Origin: Desulfuromonadaceae bacterium
Lineage (GTDB): Bacteria; Desulfobacterota; Desulfuromonadia; Geobacterales; Pseudopelobacteraceae
NCBI GenBank assembly: GCA_028683855.1
Contig: JAQUHA010000002.1
Coordinates: 1 to 64,000 of the forward strand
DNA: 64,000 nt
Reading direction: 5' to 3'
The notes under the pieces were generated by a model. The model made no database searches. It saw nothing but the letters and a program-made list of their open reading frames with translations, and was not told the origin of the DNA. Both the position numbers and the translations under genes were made by a program. Positions 10,401-18,178 of the stretch are shown in pieces. Each line of letters opens with the position of its first letter. The first letter of the stretch is position 1.

Positions 10401-10673
10401 GAAATGAAACGGCGGGAAGGGATGGCGCTGGACGAAGCGATCATAGAAGCTGGTGCGGTCCGTTTCCGGCCGATGCTGCTCACCGGTGCCGCAGTTGTCG
10501 TAGGAAGTTTCGTGATAGTATTCGACCCGATTTTCCAGGGGCTTGCTATCGCAATGATGTGTGGTGAAATAGCCTCAACAACTCTGTCACGCGTAACAAT
10601 TCCTATTCTTTACTATATGGTTCAGAGGTGGAAAGAGCGACATGACAGTTTAAAACCGGGAGAGAAAGTATAA
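7452..10673 (+). CDS. RND-superfamily efflux pump inner-membrane subunit (HAE1/AcrB-like)
   Basis: A 1073-residue proton-driven exporter of the usual length. It shows the duplicated layout of one transmembrane helix, a large periplasmic loop and six helices. The proton-relay acidic pair of TM4 is seen in ILVDDAIVVVENI (Asp421, Asp422). A second copy, GFIALAGIIVRNSIILIDF, lies near residue 970. The shape is closer to the HAE1 group than to the heavy-metal CzcA group because the DFG/DE metal motifs are absent. Its stop overlaps the next start by one base. Substrate could be hydrophobic organics or dyes; it is not determinable here. Confidence 0.93.
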   Translation: MDNLGFAGKVARAFINSKLTPLIVAASLLLGLFAIKMTPREEEPQIVVPMVDIYLPMTGSSPQEVQERVVKPFEAKLWEIKGVEYLYSMSRPGMGIITVRFLVGQPMEESLVKLYNKVMSNRTLLPPGAGEPLVVPKSIDDVPILALTLWSDRYDHGTLRTLAREVADELKKSENSAEVTVTGGLSRQLRVTLSAPRLSMYGISPLQIAGALQKGNVSLPSGSFSSTNREMLVDSGSFLSTVEAAKRLVIAVHAGKPVYLSDVADVEDAVSEPTDYVFMGLGPAGAAEPRNINRKSDYPAVTVSVAKRKGANATWVAEDLVRKVEFLKGKLIPADVQVTVTRNYGETAREKNNELLFHMFLAAISVTILIALFMGWRAGAVAAIAIPVTLALTMLIFYLIGYTLNRITLFALIFSIGILVDDAIVVVENIHRYFTTTIMKPLDAAIRAVDEIGNPTVLATFAVIASILPMGFVGGLMGPYMRPIPVGASMAMLFSMLIAFIVTPYFAFRFMKGESHHDSHEAAEDSALTAFYRRWMGRLIHEKKLRYGFLTSVVALLLISCSLIYFKAVTVKMLPFDNKNELQVIIDAPNGTPLERTARMTREMGEALRTVPEVTDFQLYIGTSAPFNFNGLVRHYYLRKGAELADIQVNLLPKDERKDQSHDIAKRIRPLVKAIADRYGARVKVAEIPPGPPVLATLVAEIYGPDDTSRARTASKVKAILAKTPGVVDVDWYREDDQTKITFEVDQEKATLSGIAVDDIANTLRIALNGDNTGLMHLPKEKEPVYINLRLPTGQRSSVAALSSISVQGPKGSVPLSELVRVSNAFEEKTLYRKNLKNVVYVTADVAGEIEAPVYAILKMQKEIDAIASEDGHKIEVLASRQPWSEEHIGMKWDGEWHITYEVFRDLGIAFGAVMVLIYILVVAWFKDFTTPLVIMAPIPLTLIGILPGHAMFGAFFTATSMIGFIALAGIIVRNSIILIDFAEMKRREGMALDEAIIEAGAVRFRPMLLTGAAVVVGSFVIVFDPIFQGLAIAMMCGEIASTTLSRVTIPILYYMVQRWKERHDSLKPGEKV

Positions 10674-11104
10674 TGTTTTTCAATAGAGAAAAAGAGCTGT
10701 CACCAGAAGATATGAAACTGGTAAAATCTTGTGAGGAGGAGGCTGAGCAGCTCTATCGCTCCGGCAAGTATCACTGTGCGGAGGCAGTCATGGAAACCGT
10801 ACGACGCAGGTTTACCCCGGAACTTCCCGAATCGATACTTGGCACGGTATCCGGTTTTGGTGGCGGCTCCAGTTCTGGATGTATCTGTGGCGCGGTCTCC
10901 GGTGGCACCGTAGCTCTCGGTCTTGTGCTGGCAGATAAAAAGTTGACGACACACCTTACCAGAGATCTGCACACATGGTTCAAAGGGAAATATGGCGTAA
11001 CCTGCTGCAAGACAATTCGCCATACTCATAAGGGCGTTTGCCCGGTATTGACCGGCGAAGTAGCCGGCAAAACAGCGGCAATGCTAATGAACAGGAATAA
11101 ATAA
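10673..11104 (+). CDS. C_GCAxxG_C_C family protein
   Basis: A 143-residue protein with the spaced-cysteine pattern of the C_GCAxxG_C_C family: YHCAEAVMETV, a Gly/Ser-rich GFGGGSSSGCICGAVSGGTVALG core, CC near residue 119 and VCPVLTG near residue 127. Family members are putative redox or metal-binding proteins of unproven function, common in anaerobes. It overlaps the RND pump stop by one base and so is expressed with the exporter. This may mean that the operon answers metal or thiol stress, but that is inference. Confidence 0.8.
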   Translation: MFFNREKELSPEDMKLVKSCEEEAEQLYRSGKYHCAEAVMETVRRRFTPELPESILGTVSGFGGGSSSGCICGAVSGGTVALGLVLADKKLTTHLTRDLHTWFKGKYGVTCCKTIRHTHKGVCPVLTGEVAGKTAAMLMNRNK

Positions 11105-11124
11105 ACCCTCCTGAACGAGGGTTT
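11103..11124 (+). terminator. Hairpin after C_GCAxxG_C_C gene
   Basis: AAACCCTC (11103-11110) pairs perfectly with GAGGGTTT (11117-11124) around the loop CTGAAC. No T-run follows, so it may be a weak terminator or an mRNA end-protecting hairpin within the operon. Confidence 0.45.
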
Positions 11125-11146
11125 CAATCTGACAGGGAGTAATATA

Positions 11147-11371
11147 ATGAAAGAAGAGTTTTATATTGAACGGATTGTACGGATAGTCGCAGGAACATTT
11201 ATCATGCTCTCACTGCTGCTGGCACATTTCCACTCACCCAACTGGCTCTGGTTCACCGGCTTTGTCGGCCTTAACCTCTTTCAATCGGGCTTTACGCAGT
11301 TCTGCCCCATGTTCAATATCCTCGCCAAAATGGGTGTTCCACGCTTTCCCAAAAATGGCTGCTGCAAGTGA
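11147..11371 (+). CDS. DUF2892 (YgaP-type) small inner-membrane protein
   Basis: A 74-residue protein with two hydrophobic helices (about 13-30 and 34-55) and a Cys-containing end ([16 protein letters not shown]...NGCCK). This matches DUF2892, the membrane part of YgaP-type rhodaneses. A GGGAG ribosome site precedes the ATG. Its TGA overlaps the GTG start of the next gene. The cysteine pattern NGCCK suggests thiol or sulfur chemistry, consistent with neighbouring rhodaneses, but no function is proved. Confidence 0.75.
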   Translation: MKEEFYIERIVRIVAGTFIMLSLLLAHFHSPNWLWFTGFVGLNLFQSGFTQFCPMFNILAKMGVPRFPKNGCCK

Positions 11372-12201
11372 ACTATCGCATCACAATACTGTGTGAAAAT
11401 TCAGTTGGCCCGCTATCCGGCACATTGGGTGAGCACGGTTTTTCCGCTCTGATTGAGCCAACAGCAGGTGATCCCATCCTCTTCGATACCGGGCAGGGGT
11501 TGACCCTGCTCCATAATGCCCGACGGATGAATAAGGATCTCTCCAGAGTAAAGCAGGTGGTTCTTTCACATGGTCATTATGACCATACAGGGGGGCTCAA
11601 GTCGTTGTTGGAAGTGTGCGGCGCGAAAGATGTGTACTGCCACCCATCAGTTTTCAATTCGCGCTATCGAGTTAAAGATACAGGTGAGTGTAACCCCATT
11701 TCTATAACCGCAAGTCGTGAAGAGTTGGAGGCGTCAGGTGCAACTTTCAGATTTTCCAGAGAGTTCTGCACAATTGCTCCCGGAATCTACCTGACCGGCG
11801 AAGTGCCCCGAGTTACAGAGTTCGAAACCGGAGATCAGGGGCTTTACTGTGACTGCACCGGACAGGATCTGGACAACACGCCGGATGATCAGTCACTTAT
11901 ACTGGAAACTGAAAAAGGTCTTGTACTCGTTTTGGGTTGCTGCCACGCAGGCTTGATTAACACTCTGGAGCATATTGCCTATATGACCGGGAGACGCGAT
12001 ATTTATGCAGTTATCGGTGGCACTCATCTCGGTTTTAGCGGTCAGGAGCAGATGGCAAAAACGGTGGATGCAGTTAAGAAGCTTGGAATAAGCAAACTGG
12101 CTGCAAGCCACTGCACCGGTTTTGCTGTTTCTGCGCGTCTCTCCAGGGAACTGCCTAAGGAGTTCCAGATGGCAATGGTTGGATATACGCTGGAGGTTTA
12201 A
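11368..12201 (+). CDS. Metallo-beta-lactamase-fold hydrolase
   Basis: A 277-residue MBL-fold protein related to the methanopterin-biosynthesis beta-ribofuranosylaminobenzene phosphate synthase-like and ComEC-like stand-alone hydrolases. The metal signature HGHYDH is at about residues 68-73 ([12 protein letters not shown]). Further ligands are seen in [13 protein letters not shown] (about 190) and the late SHCTG. GTG start at 11368 overlaps the previous stop. Physiological substrate is unknown; it is the last gene of the efflux-linked operon. Confidence 0.82.
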   Translation: MNYRITILCENSVGPLSGTLGEHGFSALIEPTAGDPILFDTGQGLTLLHNARRMNKDLSRVKQVVLSHGHYDHTGGLKSLLEVCGAKDVYCHPSVFNSRYRVKDTGECNPISITASREELEASGATFRFSREFCTIAPGIYLTGEVPRVTEFETGDQGLYCDCTGQDLDNTPDDQSLILETEKGLVLVLGCCHAGLINTLEHIAYMTGRRDIYAVIGGTHLGFSGQEQMAKTVDAVKKLGISKLAASHCTGFAVSARLSRELPKEFQMAMVGYTLEV

Positions 12202-12292
12202 TTAACTGCGGCAGAACTGACCTTTTGATCCGTTTTTATTTCACATCATTAACAGGTGCAAACATATTCCGTACCGCCTTATTGTTAACTTA

Positions 12293-12823
12293 CTATTCTG
12301 CATAGCCCTTCAACATCTCTTCAATTTCATTTGTGATAACAGCCCGTAAATGTAATGGATCAAGTAAACGGGCATCCGAACCAAACGATAAAATCCACTT
12401 CTTTACATCATACCAACCTGATGTTTTCATCCAGAGTTCAATAGATCCGTCCTTACGCTCGGTTATCTTCTGTTCCTGCGCCCATTGCCGTTCACGAATG
12501 TAACGAGCCTGGTCTGCGGAAAACCAGATACTCACTTCAATTGGATCGTCATAGCACATACCGAACGACTGATCGAGTAACGCTTCAGGATCAAAGTTTA
12601 CCGGATAAGCAAAAGTGGAATCAGTTGCCTCAATCTGGCCGATACGTTCAACTGCTAGTACACGGATATCACCGAAGCGAGTAACTCGTACAAACAGATA
12701 TAAACCACCCTCTCGCTCGAAAAATCGCAGTGGGTCAATCCGGAACTTTTTTGTCACATCGTCTGCAAAAGCATGATACTCCAACACACAGGTATGTTGC
12801 CCCAAGATCGCCTCAGCGAGCAT
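12293..12823 (-). pseudogene. WYL-domain regulator lacking its N-terminal HTH
   Basis: The 176 residues match the C-terminal WYL and WCX parts of YafY-type transcriptional regulators (CVLEYHAFADDVTKKFRIDPLRFFEREGGLYLF, then ...SGWYDVKKWILSFGSDARLLDP). Full-length relatives are about 300-330 residues with an N-terminal winged helix. Here an in-frame stop (TGA in the gene sense, 12836-12838) lies five codons upstream of the first Met, and no HTH can be read. I therefore call it 5'-truncated. The truncation point is within 100 bases of the unclear start of the divergent HEAT gene. A stand-alone WYL ligand-binding protein remains possible. Confidence 0.6.
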
Positions 12824-12906
12824 GTCGATCTGAATTCAATCCTGACGAGGCCGCTGGCGCCTGCATCTGTTTTCTGTTCTACGCCGATCCTTCCAAGGTT
12901 ACAGAC

Positions 12907-14700
12907 ATGTTCAACCTCGGTAGAATCATCCGGCAGGACGATTCAAATCTTTTCCGGTCACAATGCGGATCGATTCTCAACGCTGCCAACATAGTACCAG
13001 GCACCCCATCACTTAAGGTTCTGACTCGACCAAAGCATCAAAAAATACAATTCGGCGAAGAAATCATTTCGCATCCAGCATTCATGGTCGAGCTTGATTA
13101 CTGGTTGAGTCGAGCCGAATTCCCTCATGAAAAACCAGCCAAAAGTATACATCGCAGTGAAGTGAATGATGAGCAGAAGGCTATCGATGCCCGCACTGAA
13201 GCGATTTATGAGTTACGCGGAATCGAGTTTTCCGCATCTGAAGAATTGCTTTTGGATGCGATTTCCGACCCAAATCCCCAAATCCGGATAGCAGGGTTGA
13301 CGGTTTTATCAGAGTATTGTAGCGGTAAGCATTTGTTACTCTTTGAAAACGCTCTGAATGATAACGACGAAGCGGTAAGACGGTATGCCGGTGAATACCT
13401 TCAGACTTACAGAAAACATATCCGTAACGGTCATAGTATAAAAGCCAGGTTATCGGTTGAAGACTGCATAAAGGCTCTTGCAACTCCAAAAGACAGAGAA
13501 CGTGCCATTGAAGATCTTAGTGGCGTTACAGACCCTCGGATAATTGAGCCGCTTCTGAAAATAATGAGAAATGAAGACCTTTCATTTTATTGTCGAACGA
13601 AAGCCATGGACGTACTCGCTAACATTGACTGCCCCGCATTGCTGGAGGAATTCTATTCCATTCTTGGCGATGAACAATTAGGTGAGACGGCGGCCTATAA
13701 GCTGCGGAGTAAATCGGAACCTATTGCACAAGAAATGCTACGCAGGGCATTTTATTCTGATGATCGTATTGCAAGACTATCCGCAGCAAAATGCGTGATA
13801 TTCAGTGATAACCACGTATTGCAGAAATTTTGTCAAATGCTGGAAAATATTGACCTGGAATATAGAAAAGTTGCAGTTGATCGGATTAGTGGCCTTTTGT
13901 TTTCCAGATGGTACGGGGAAGAACAAGAAAGTCCGGGAAACTTCAAGATTTCTGATGAATCAGTCAGGCTGTTAGTTACAGCCATGAAAACAACGACAAA
14001 TGAAGAAAACAATGAGATCCGCAGTAAAGCCATTGAGAGTCTCTGTTTAATTGACAAAATTCAAGGTGCGCCAGTTCTGATGGAAGCACTGGAAGAGTTC
14101 ATTCACACTGCCCTTGATGAAAACTACCAAGACAAAAAAGACCCTTGGGATTATGACTCGCTCCAGAGTAGCTTGCATCACGGGATTGCTATTTTGGAGA
14201 ACAAATCATTTTGTGAGCCTCTGGTACGTCTCTTTGATTCAAAATGTTGGGATGTAAAACTTGATGCTGCCAGCAGCCTCTTACTTCTTGGCGACAATCG
14301 AGCAATAACACTTCTGGATGAGGCGCTGAATCATGAAGATTGGAAAATAAGAATTGATGCCGCCCGCATTCTCTATACGAATGGTAACAGCCGGATGTGG
14401 GATGTGTTGATCAAAGCGTTATCAGAAGATGTTGAAGACAACAGATTTGTGAAATGGGGAATTATTGATACGTTGGCAAAATCCGGTGATCCCAGAACTG
14501 TAGTTGTTCTTTGTGATATATTGAATAACAGTGGCGCATACTATCTTGATGATATGGACATTGGCCGCGTAATCACTTGTCTTGGTGAACTTGGTGATCC
14601 TCTGGCAATAGAATCTATCAAAATGTGGCAGTATAAAGAGCTGGTAAATTGTCAAGATGACGTAGTGGAACAGGCGCTTAGATCACTTGGAGCGTTGTAA
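12907..14700 (+). CDS. HEAT-repeat protein of unknown function
   Basis: About 597 residues from the ATG at 12907; the frame is open further upstream to 12730, but that overlaps the WYL gene. Repeated helical-hairpin units such as DPRIIEPLLKIM, DPNPQIRIAGLTVLSEY, SKCWDVKLDAASSLLLLGD, HEDWKIRIDAARIL and SGDPRTVVVLCDIL fill residues 80-597, typical of HEAT/PBS-lyase-type scaffolds. There is no signal peptide and no catalytic motif. Only a weak AAGG lies 11 bases before the ATG, and the N-terminal 50 residues have no repeat character. The true 5' end may have been lost. Such proteins usually bind partners rather than catalyse. Confidence 0.65.
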   Translation: MFNLGRIIRQDDSNLFRSQCGSILNAANIVPGTPSLKVLTRPKHQKIQFGEEIISHPAFMVELDYWLSRAEFPHEKPAKSIHRSEVNDEQKAIDARTEAIYELRGIEFSASEELLLDAISDPNPQIRIAGLTVLSEYCSGKHLLLFENALNDNDEAVRRYAGEYLQTYRKHIRNGHSIKARLSVEDCIKALATPKDRERAIEDLSGVTDPRIIEPLLKIMRNEDLSFYCRTKAMDVLANIDCPALLEEFYSILGDEQLGETAAYKLRSKSEPIAQEMLRRAFYSDDRIARLSAAKCVIFSDNHVLQKFCQMLENIDLEYRKVAVDRISGLLFSRWYGEEQESPGNFKISDESVRLLVTAMKTTTNEENNEIRSKAIESLCLIDKIQGAPVLMEALEEFIHTALDENYQDKKDPWDYDSLQSSLHHGIAILENKSFCEPLVRLFDSKCWDVKLDAASSLLLLGDNRAITLLDEALNHEDWKIRIDAARILYTNGNSRMWDVLIKALSEDVEDNRFVKWGIIDTLAKSGDPRTVVVLCDILNNSGAYYLDDMDIGRVITCLGELGDPLAIESIKMWQYKELVNCQDDVVEQALRSLGAL

Positions 14701-14733
14701 AAAAATTTCAAACAAAATCACGAGAAAACTGAC

Positions 14734-16239
14734 ATGAAACCACAAAAGCCAAGCACGTCCCCCTACCTCAGCAAATCCCTCTACATAAAAGGCCTTCAGT
14801 GCCACAAGGCGCTCTGGCTGCACAAATATCAATCGGAACTGAAGGACGACGTTTCCGGCAGTCAGCAGGCATCCTTTGACAGCGGCACCGATGCAGGAAT
14901 CCTGGCACAGGAGCTGTTTCCCGGCGGGGTTGAGGTGCCTTACGACGGACTCACACAGTCTGAGCAGATTATTCGCACGCAAGACCTGATTGCTGGCGGC
15001 ACGACCACCATCTACGAGGCGACCTTCAGCTTTGACAACACTTTCGTCAAGGTGGACATCCTGCACAAAGACAAGAACGGCTGGGAACTGTACGAGGTCA
15101 AGGCATCGACCGGGTTGAAAGAGGTCTATCTGAACGACATTGCCGTGTAATACTACGTGCTGGCCGGATGCTGAATCACGCCATCAAAGGCTGCTCTGGT
15201 TCATATCAACAACAGGTATGTGCGCCGGGGAAGTATCGAGGTGGACGAGCTGTTTGCCATACTGGACGTGACCGGAGAGGTTCAGGCAAAACAAGCGGAA
15301 GTGATAACCAGCATCGCCGTCATGCGCGTCATGTTGCAGGGCGACCTGCCGCAGATTGACATCGGCCCGCACTGTTCAGATCCCTATGAATGTTCCTTTT
15401 GTGGACACTGCTGGCAACACATTCCTGAAAATTCGGTATTCGATTTTAGCGATCATGGGCGTCCGGATTCATTTGCCCTGTACCAACAGGGAATTTTAAA
15501 GATGGAGGATGTTCAGGTTGAGCGGCTGAAATGGCGACAAAAGCTTCAGCTGGATGGATTGCTCCACCAGAAGAATCATGTCGACGTCCCCGCAGTGCAG
15601 GATTTCCTTGACTCGCTCTGGTACCCGCTCTGTTTCATGGACTTTGAAACCACGTATATGACACCAGTACCACTTTTTGATGGCACACACCCATATCAAC
15701 AAGTCCCATTTCAATTCTCTCTTCATATATTGGAAAAACCAGGATCAGAGTTGCGACACCATGAATTTCTCGCTCCGTCTGGATCTAACCCACAAATCTC
15801 ATTTTTACAAAGTCTACTCGCGGTGGTACCCAAAGTCGCCTGCATACTTGCCTGGAATCAGGTTTTTGAAAAAAGTCGCCTGCATGAGTTAGCCGAAACT
15901 TTTCCTGATTACCGTCAGGAGGTTTATGCGCTTACGGAAAACATCCGCGACCTCATGTCGCCATTCAGAAGTAAATATATTTACCACTGGCAGTTTGATG
16001 GTTCCTATTCAATTAAGGCTGTGCTACCAGCGCTAGTGCCGGAGCTGAGTTACAAAGGATTGGCAGTAAACAATGGTGAGATGGCCGCCAATACTTGGCA
16101 GCAGATGCGTTATGAGAACGACGAAGGACGAATCGCGGAACTGCGCCTGCAATTACTAGAGTATTGCCATCTGGATACATTAGCAATGGTGAGGATTCTG
16201 GAGAAGATGCGGGAAATGGTGGGCGGATTTAATCAATAA
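14734..16239 (+). pseudogene. DUF2779-type predicted nuclease gene with two in-frame stop codons
   Basis: Bases 14734-15150 and the frame continuing to 16239 are one reading frame, interrupted only by TAA at 15148-15150 and TGA at 15172-15174. Read through, it gives about 501 residues of a DUF2779 protein: LYIKGLQCHKALWLHKY opening, a PD-(D/E)xK-like core (VKVDILHK...WELYEVKAST), a Cys cluster (CSDPYECSFCGHCW) as in RecB/Cas4-type iron-sulfur nucleases, and a C-terminal exonuclease-like module starting CFMDFETTY with a late HLDTLAMV. Each stop is one substitution from a sense codon (CAA, GGA). It probably belonged to a defence or repair function. The second half could restart at a GTG, but I treat the gene as broken. 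Confidence 0.75.
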
Positions 16240-16280
16240 AAAGTCGTAGTGCCGTTTTCTGGAACAGTGCAAAATTCCCA

Positions 16281-16308
16281 TTGCCACACACAAAATACTG
16301 CGTATAAT
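16281..16308 (+). promoter_or_regulatory. Promoter of the toxin-antitoxin operon
   Basis: TTGCCA (16281-16286) and a perfect TATAAT (16303-16308) are 16 bases apart. The antitoxin ATG lies 34 bases downstream. AT-rich, partly symmetric sequence around TATAATTTAATGTATA could be the operator for autorepression. Confidence 0.6.
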
Positions 16309-16341
16309 TTAATGTATATTTCATGTAAGGAGTTACGGACT

Positions 16342-16689
16342 ATGGCACATTATGCACGGGAAGAAATCATGTCATCCAGCGAGGTAGTGCGGAATTTCGG
16401 GGCGGTATTGAGTAGCGTGGTGCAGCACCAGCGCGAAAAAGTCGCTATTATCAGAAACAATCGCCTGGAAGCGGTTCTGGTTGCAGCTGATGTCTATGAG
16501 CGCTTGGAAAGAGCGGGCGAGGCGGCAGCAGCTACAGCAGCTACATCATCCACGACCTCAAATGGTACCGACGGAAACAGCTCTCTGTTGCTGGATTTTT
16601 TGAAAAAAAACCGAATTACAGCTGCATCACGGTTGTCTCCTGAGGAGATTGACAACCAGATACGCGAAGAGCGTGAGGCGTGGGAATAA
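16342..16689 (+). CDS. Phd/YefM-family antitoxin
   Basis: About 115 residues from the ATG at 16342, chosen for its AAGGAG 6-7 bases upstream. The N-terminal half is the Phd/YefM fold (REEIMSSSEVVRNFGAVLSSV, KVAIIRNNRLEAVLVAADVYERLE) that binds operator DNA. The rest is an Ala/Thr/Ser-rich linker and a C-terminal segment (LSPEEIDNQIREEREAWE) expected to thread into and neutralise the toxin. It overlaps the PIN-domain gene by 10 bases, the normal coupling for such pairs. Confidence 0.85.
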   Translation: MAHYAREEIMSSSEVVRNFGAVLSSVVQHQREKVAIIRNNRLEAVLVAADVYERLERAGEAAAATAATSSTTSNGTDGNSSLLLDFLKKNRITAASRLSPEEIDNQIREEREAWE

Positions 16690-17099
16690 TTCGAAAGATC
16701 TATCTCGATTCGTGCATCGCAATCTATCTGGTTGAGGAGCATCCCGCATATGCTGCCGTAATTGAAGACAGGTTAGCCGGAAGTGACGGGATCATTTGCT
16801 ACAGCCCATTGACAGAGCTTGAATGCCTTGTGTTGCCGCTTCGCCTGAAACGCAACGATCTGCTCGACAAGTTCAGCCGGTTCTTTTCTCTAAATCTGAA
16901 GCTGGAAATGTCTGAAGCTGTGTATCAGGAAGCAACGCGACTCCGGGCGGATTTTGGTATCAAAACACCGGATGCGCTCCACTTGGCAACGGCACGATTT
17001 CATAACTGTACGGAGTTCTGGACAAACGATGGTCGTCTGGCAGGAGTTGCGAATAGCCTGGCAGTTGATGTTGTTGTAAATTGTGGATCAGCAGCTTAG
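16680..17099 (+). CDS. vapC: VapC-like PIN-domain ribonuclease toxin
   Basis: A 139-residue PIN domain. The four conserved acidic positions that bind Mg2+ can be seen: Asp in IYLDSCIAIYL, Glu in SPLTELECL, Asp in KTPDALHLATA and Asp in FWTNDGRL. The protein is therefore predicted to be an active endoribonuclease whose target is likely tRNA or rRNA, as known for VapC. GTG start at 16680 lies inside the antitoxin end. The antitoxin is Phd/YefM type rather than classic VapB, a common combination. Confidence 0.88.
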   Translation: MGIIRKIYLDSCIAIYLVEEHPAYAAVIEDRLAGSDGIICYSPLTELECLVLPLRLKRNDLLDKFSRFFSLNLKLEMSEAVYQEATRLRADFGIKTPDALHLATARFHNCTEFWTNDGRLAGVANSLAVDVVVNCGSAA

Positions 17100-17463
17100 C
17101 ATCACTGATTTCTGCAACCAGGCTTATACTCACATTATAAACTGTCCATTTCAGAACCGGCATGCAAATCCGCTGGGCTTTTTTTGCCTCATTTTACAAT
17201 AATGACACTTGCCCATGTAAAGAAGTAAACCTGTCAAAGCAAGTACAAATTATCCATCTACTGTCAGCCCTGAAAGTTGGTGCAGAATTCACTACCCATC
17301 CCCAATTTCCAGTCAAATCTATACATGTTCACCCACGGCATCGTCTCCTCTTCTAAAAAATACAATCACCACCAGCAACACTACATACAAATATATTGAC
17401 ATTCATATTATTGAATTGTATTTTGTGCATACTCACAGAATAAATGAACGTAGGAGTTCAAAA
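17100..17463. other. 364-bp gap after vapC
   Basis: I see no convincing gene here. A 64-codon open frame at 17162-17356 has no ribosome site and no protein-like pattern. A weak hairpin with a T-run (CCGGC 17157-17161, GCTGG 17172-17176, T7 at 17179-17185) may terminate the toxin operon. The 3' end holds a promoter for the next gene. Confidence 0.5.
17396..17424 (+). promoter_or_regulatory. Possible promoter for the NifX-like gene
   Basis: TTGACA (17396-17401), 17-base spacer, TATTTT (17419-17424), 39 bases before the ATG. The -35 is a consensus match and the -10 is weak. Confidence 0.4.
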
Positions 17464-17844
17464 ATGAATATCTGTTTTCCGGTAGAAAAAAATGATGGTT
17501 TGACGAGTCAGATCTTTGGCCATTTTGGATCTGCTCCAATGTTTCTGGTTGTTAACACGGAGACGGCAGAACTGACTTTGATCAACAATGCCGATCAGAT
17601 CCACAATCACGGTGCGTGTAATCCTGTAGCAGGGCTTGGCGGAAAGGCCGTTGACGCTATTGTTGTGGGTGGCATCGGCGGAGGAGCGCTTCACAAACTT
17701 AACAGTTCAGGCCTGAAAGTTTTTAAGGCTCAGAGCGGTGACATCGCCAGAAACCTCGAACTATATAAAAACAATGACCTGCCAGAGTATATGCCAGGGC
17801 ACACATGTGGCGGTCACAGCCACGCCAGCGGCTGTTCTCACTGA
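17464..17844 (+). CDS. NifX/NafY-fold dinitrogenase iron-molybdenum cofactor domain protein
   Basis: A 126-residue single-domain protein. MNICFPVEKNDGLTSQIFGHFGSAPMF and VDAIVVGGIGGGALHKLN are hallmarks of the family that includes NifX, NafY and the NifB C-terminal domain. The C-terminus is His/Cys-rich (PGHTCGGHSHASGCSH), likely metal-binding. The ATG at 17464 has GTAGGAG upstream. It lies far from the nif genes and directly precedes a DUF134 gene, a common pairing, so a role in Fe-S or metal-cluster handling is more likely than dedicated FeMo-co delivery. Confidence 0.85.
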   Translation: MNICFPVEKNDGLTSQIFGHFGSAPMFLVVNTETAELTLINNADQIHNHGACNPVAGLGGKAVDAIVVGGIGGGALHKLNSSGLKVFKAQSGDIARNLELYKNNDLPEYMPGHTCGGHSHASGCSH

Positions 17845-17846
17845 TT

Positions 17847-18140
17847 ATGGGACGTCCGATTAAGCCACGAAACTGTAGTTGTTCTCTTGGGACGGTTTAT
17901 TCCTCGCTCTACAAACCTTCCGGTTTACCACTCAAAAAGATCGAAATAGTTCAACTTGCACACGATGAGCTCGAAGTTTTACATCTGTGCGACGGAGAAG
18001 GAAAGAACCAGATTGAGGCAGGAATCAGCATGGGTGTGTCACGAGGCACGGTTCAACGCCTCCTGGCAAGCGCCAGATGCAAGGTTGCTCAGGCAGTTGT
18101 CGGTCAAAAAGCATTGGCAATAAGGGGCTCCCTCCCTTAG
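17847..18140 (+). CDS. DUF134 HTH protein
   Basis: About 97 residues. It opens MGRPIKPRNCSC, typical of DUF134, and has a sigma-70 region-4-like helix-turn-helix near residues 50-80 (LEVLHLCDGEGKNQIEAGISMGVSRGTVQRLLASARCKVAQAV). It starts 2 bases after the NifX-like stop. DUF134 proteins are presumed DNA-binding; the target may be the surrounding redox genes. ATG at 17847 chosen from the family N-terminus. Confidence 0.8.
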   Translation: MGRPIKPRNCSCSLGTVYSSLYKPSGLPLKKIEIVQLAHDELEVLHLCDGEGKNQIEAGISMGVSRGTVQRLLASARCKVAQAVVGQKALAIRGSLP

Positions 18141-18178
18141 TCTACAGAGGATATTCACCAGCAAAGGAGATCCGGATT

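Noticed and set aside
14734-16239. Programmed stop-codon readthrough (selenocysteine or pyrrolysine) in the DUF2779 gene
   Set aside because: The two stops are of different types (TAA and TGA), no SECIS-like hairpin was evident, and the family has no Sec at that site; inactivation is simpler.
17162-17356. 64-codon open frame in the gap after vapC
   Set aside because: It lacks a ribosome site, has low-quality composition and overlaps a probable terminator.
17464-17844. Assigning the NifX-fold protein as nifX of the nif cluster
   Set aside because: It is 20 kb from nifB and sits with DUF134 and sulfur-redox genes; the stand-alone family is widespread in non-fixers.
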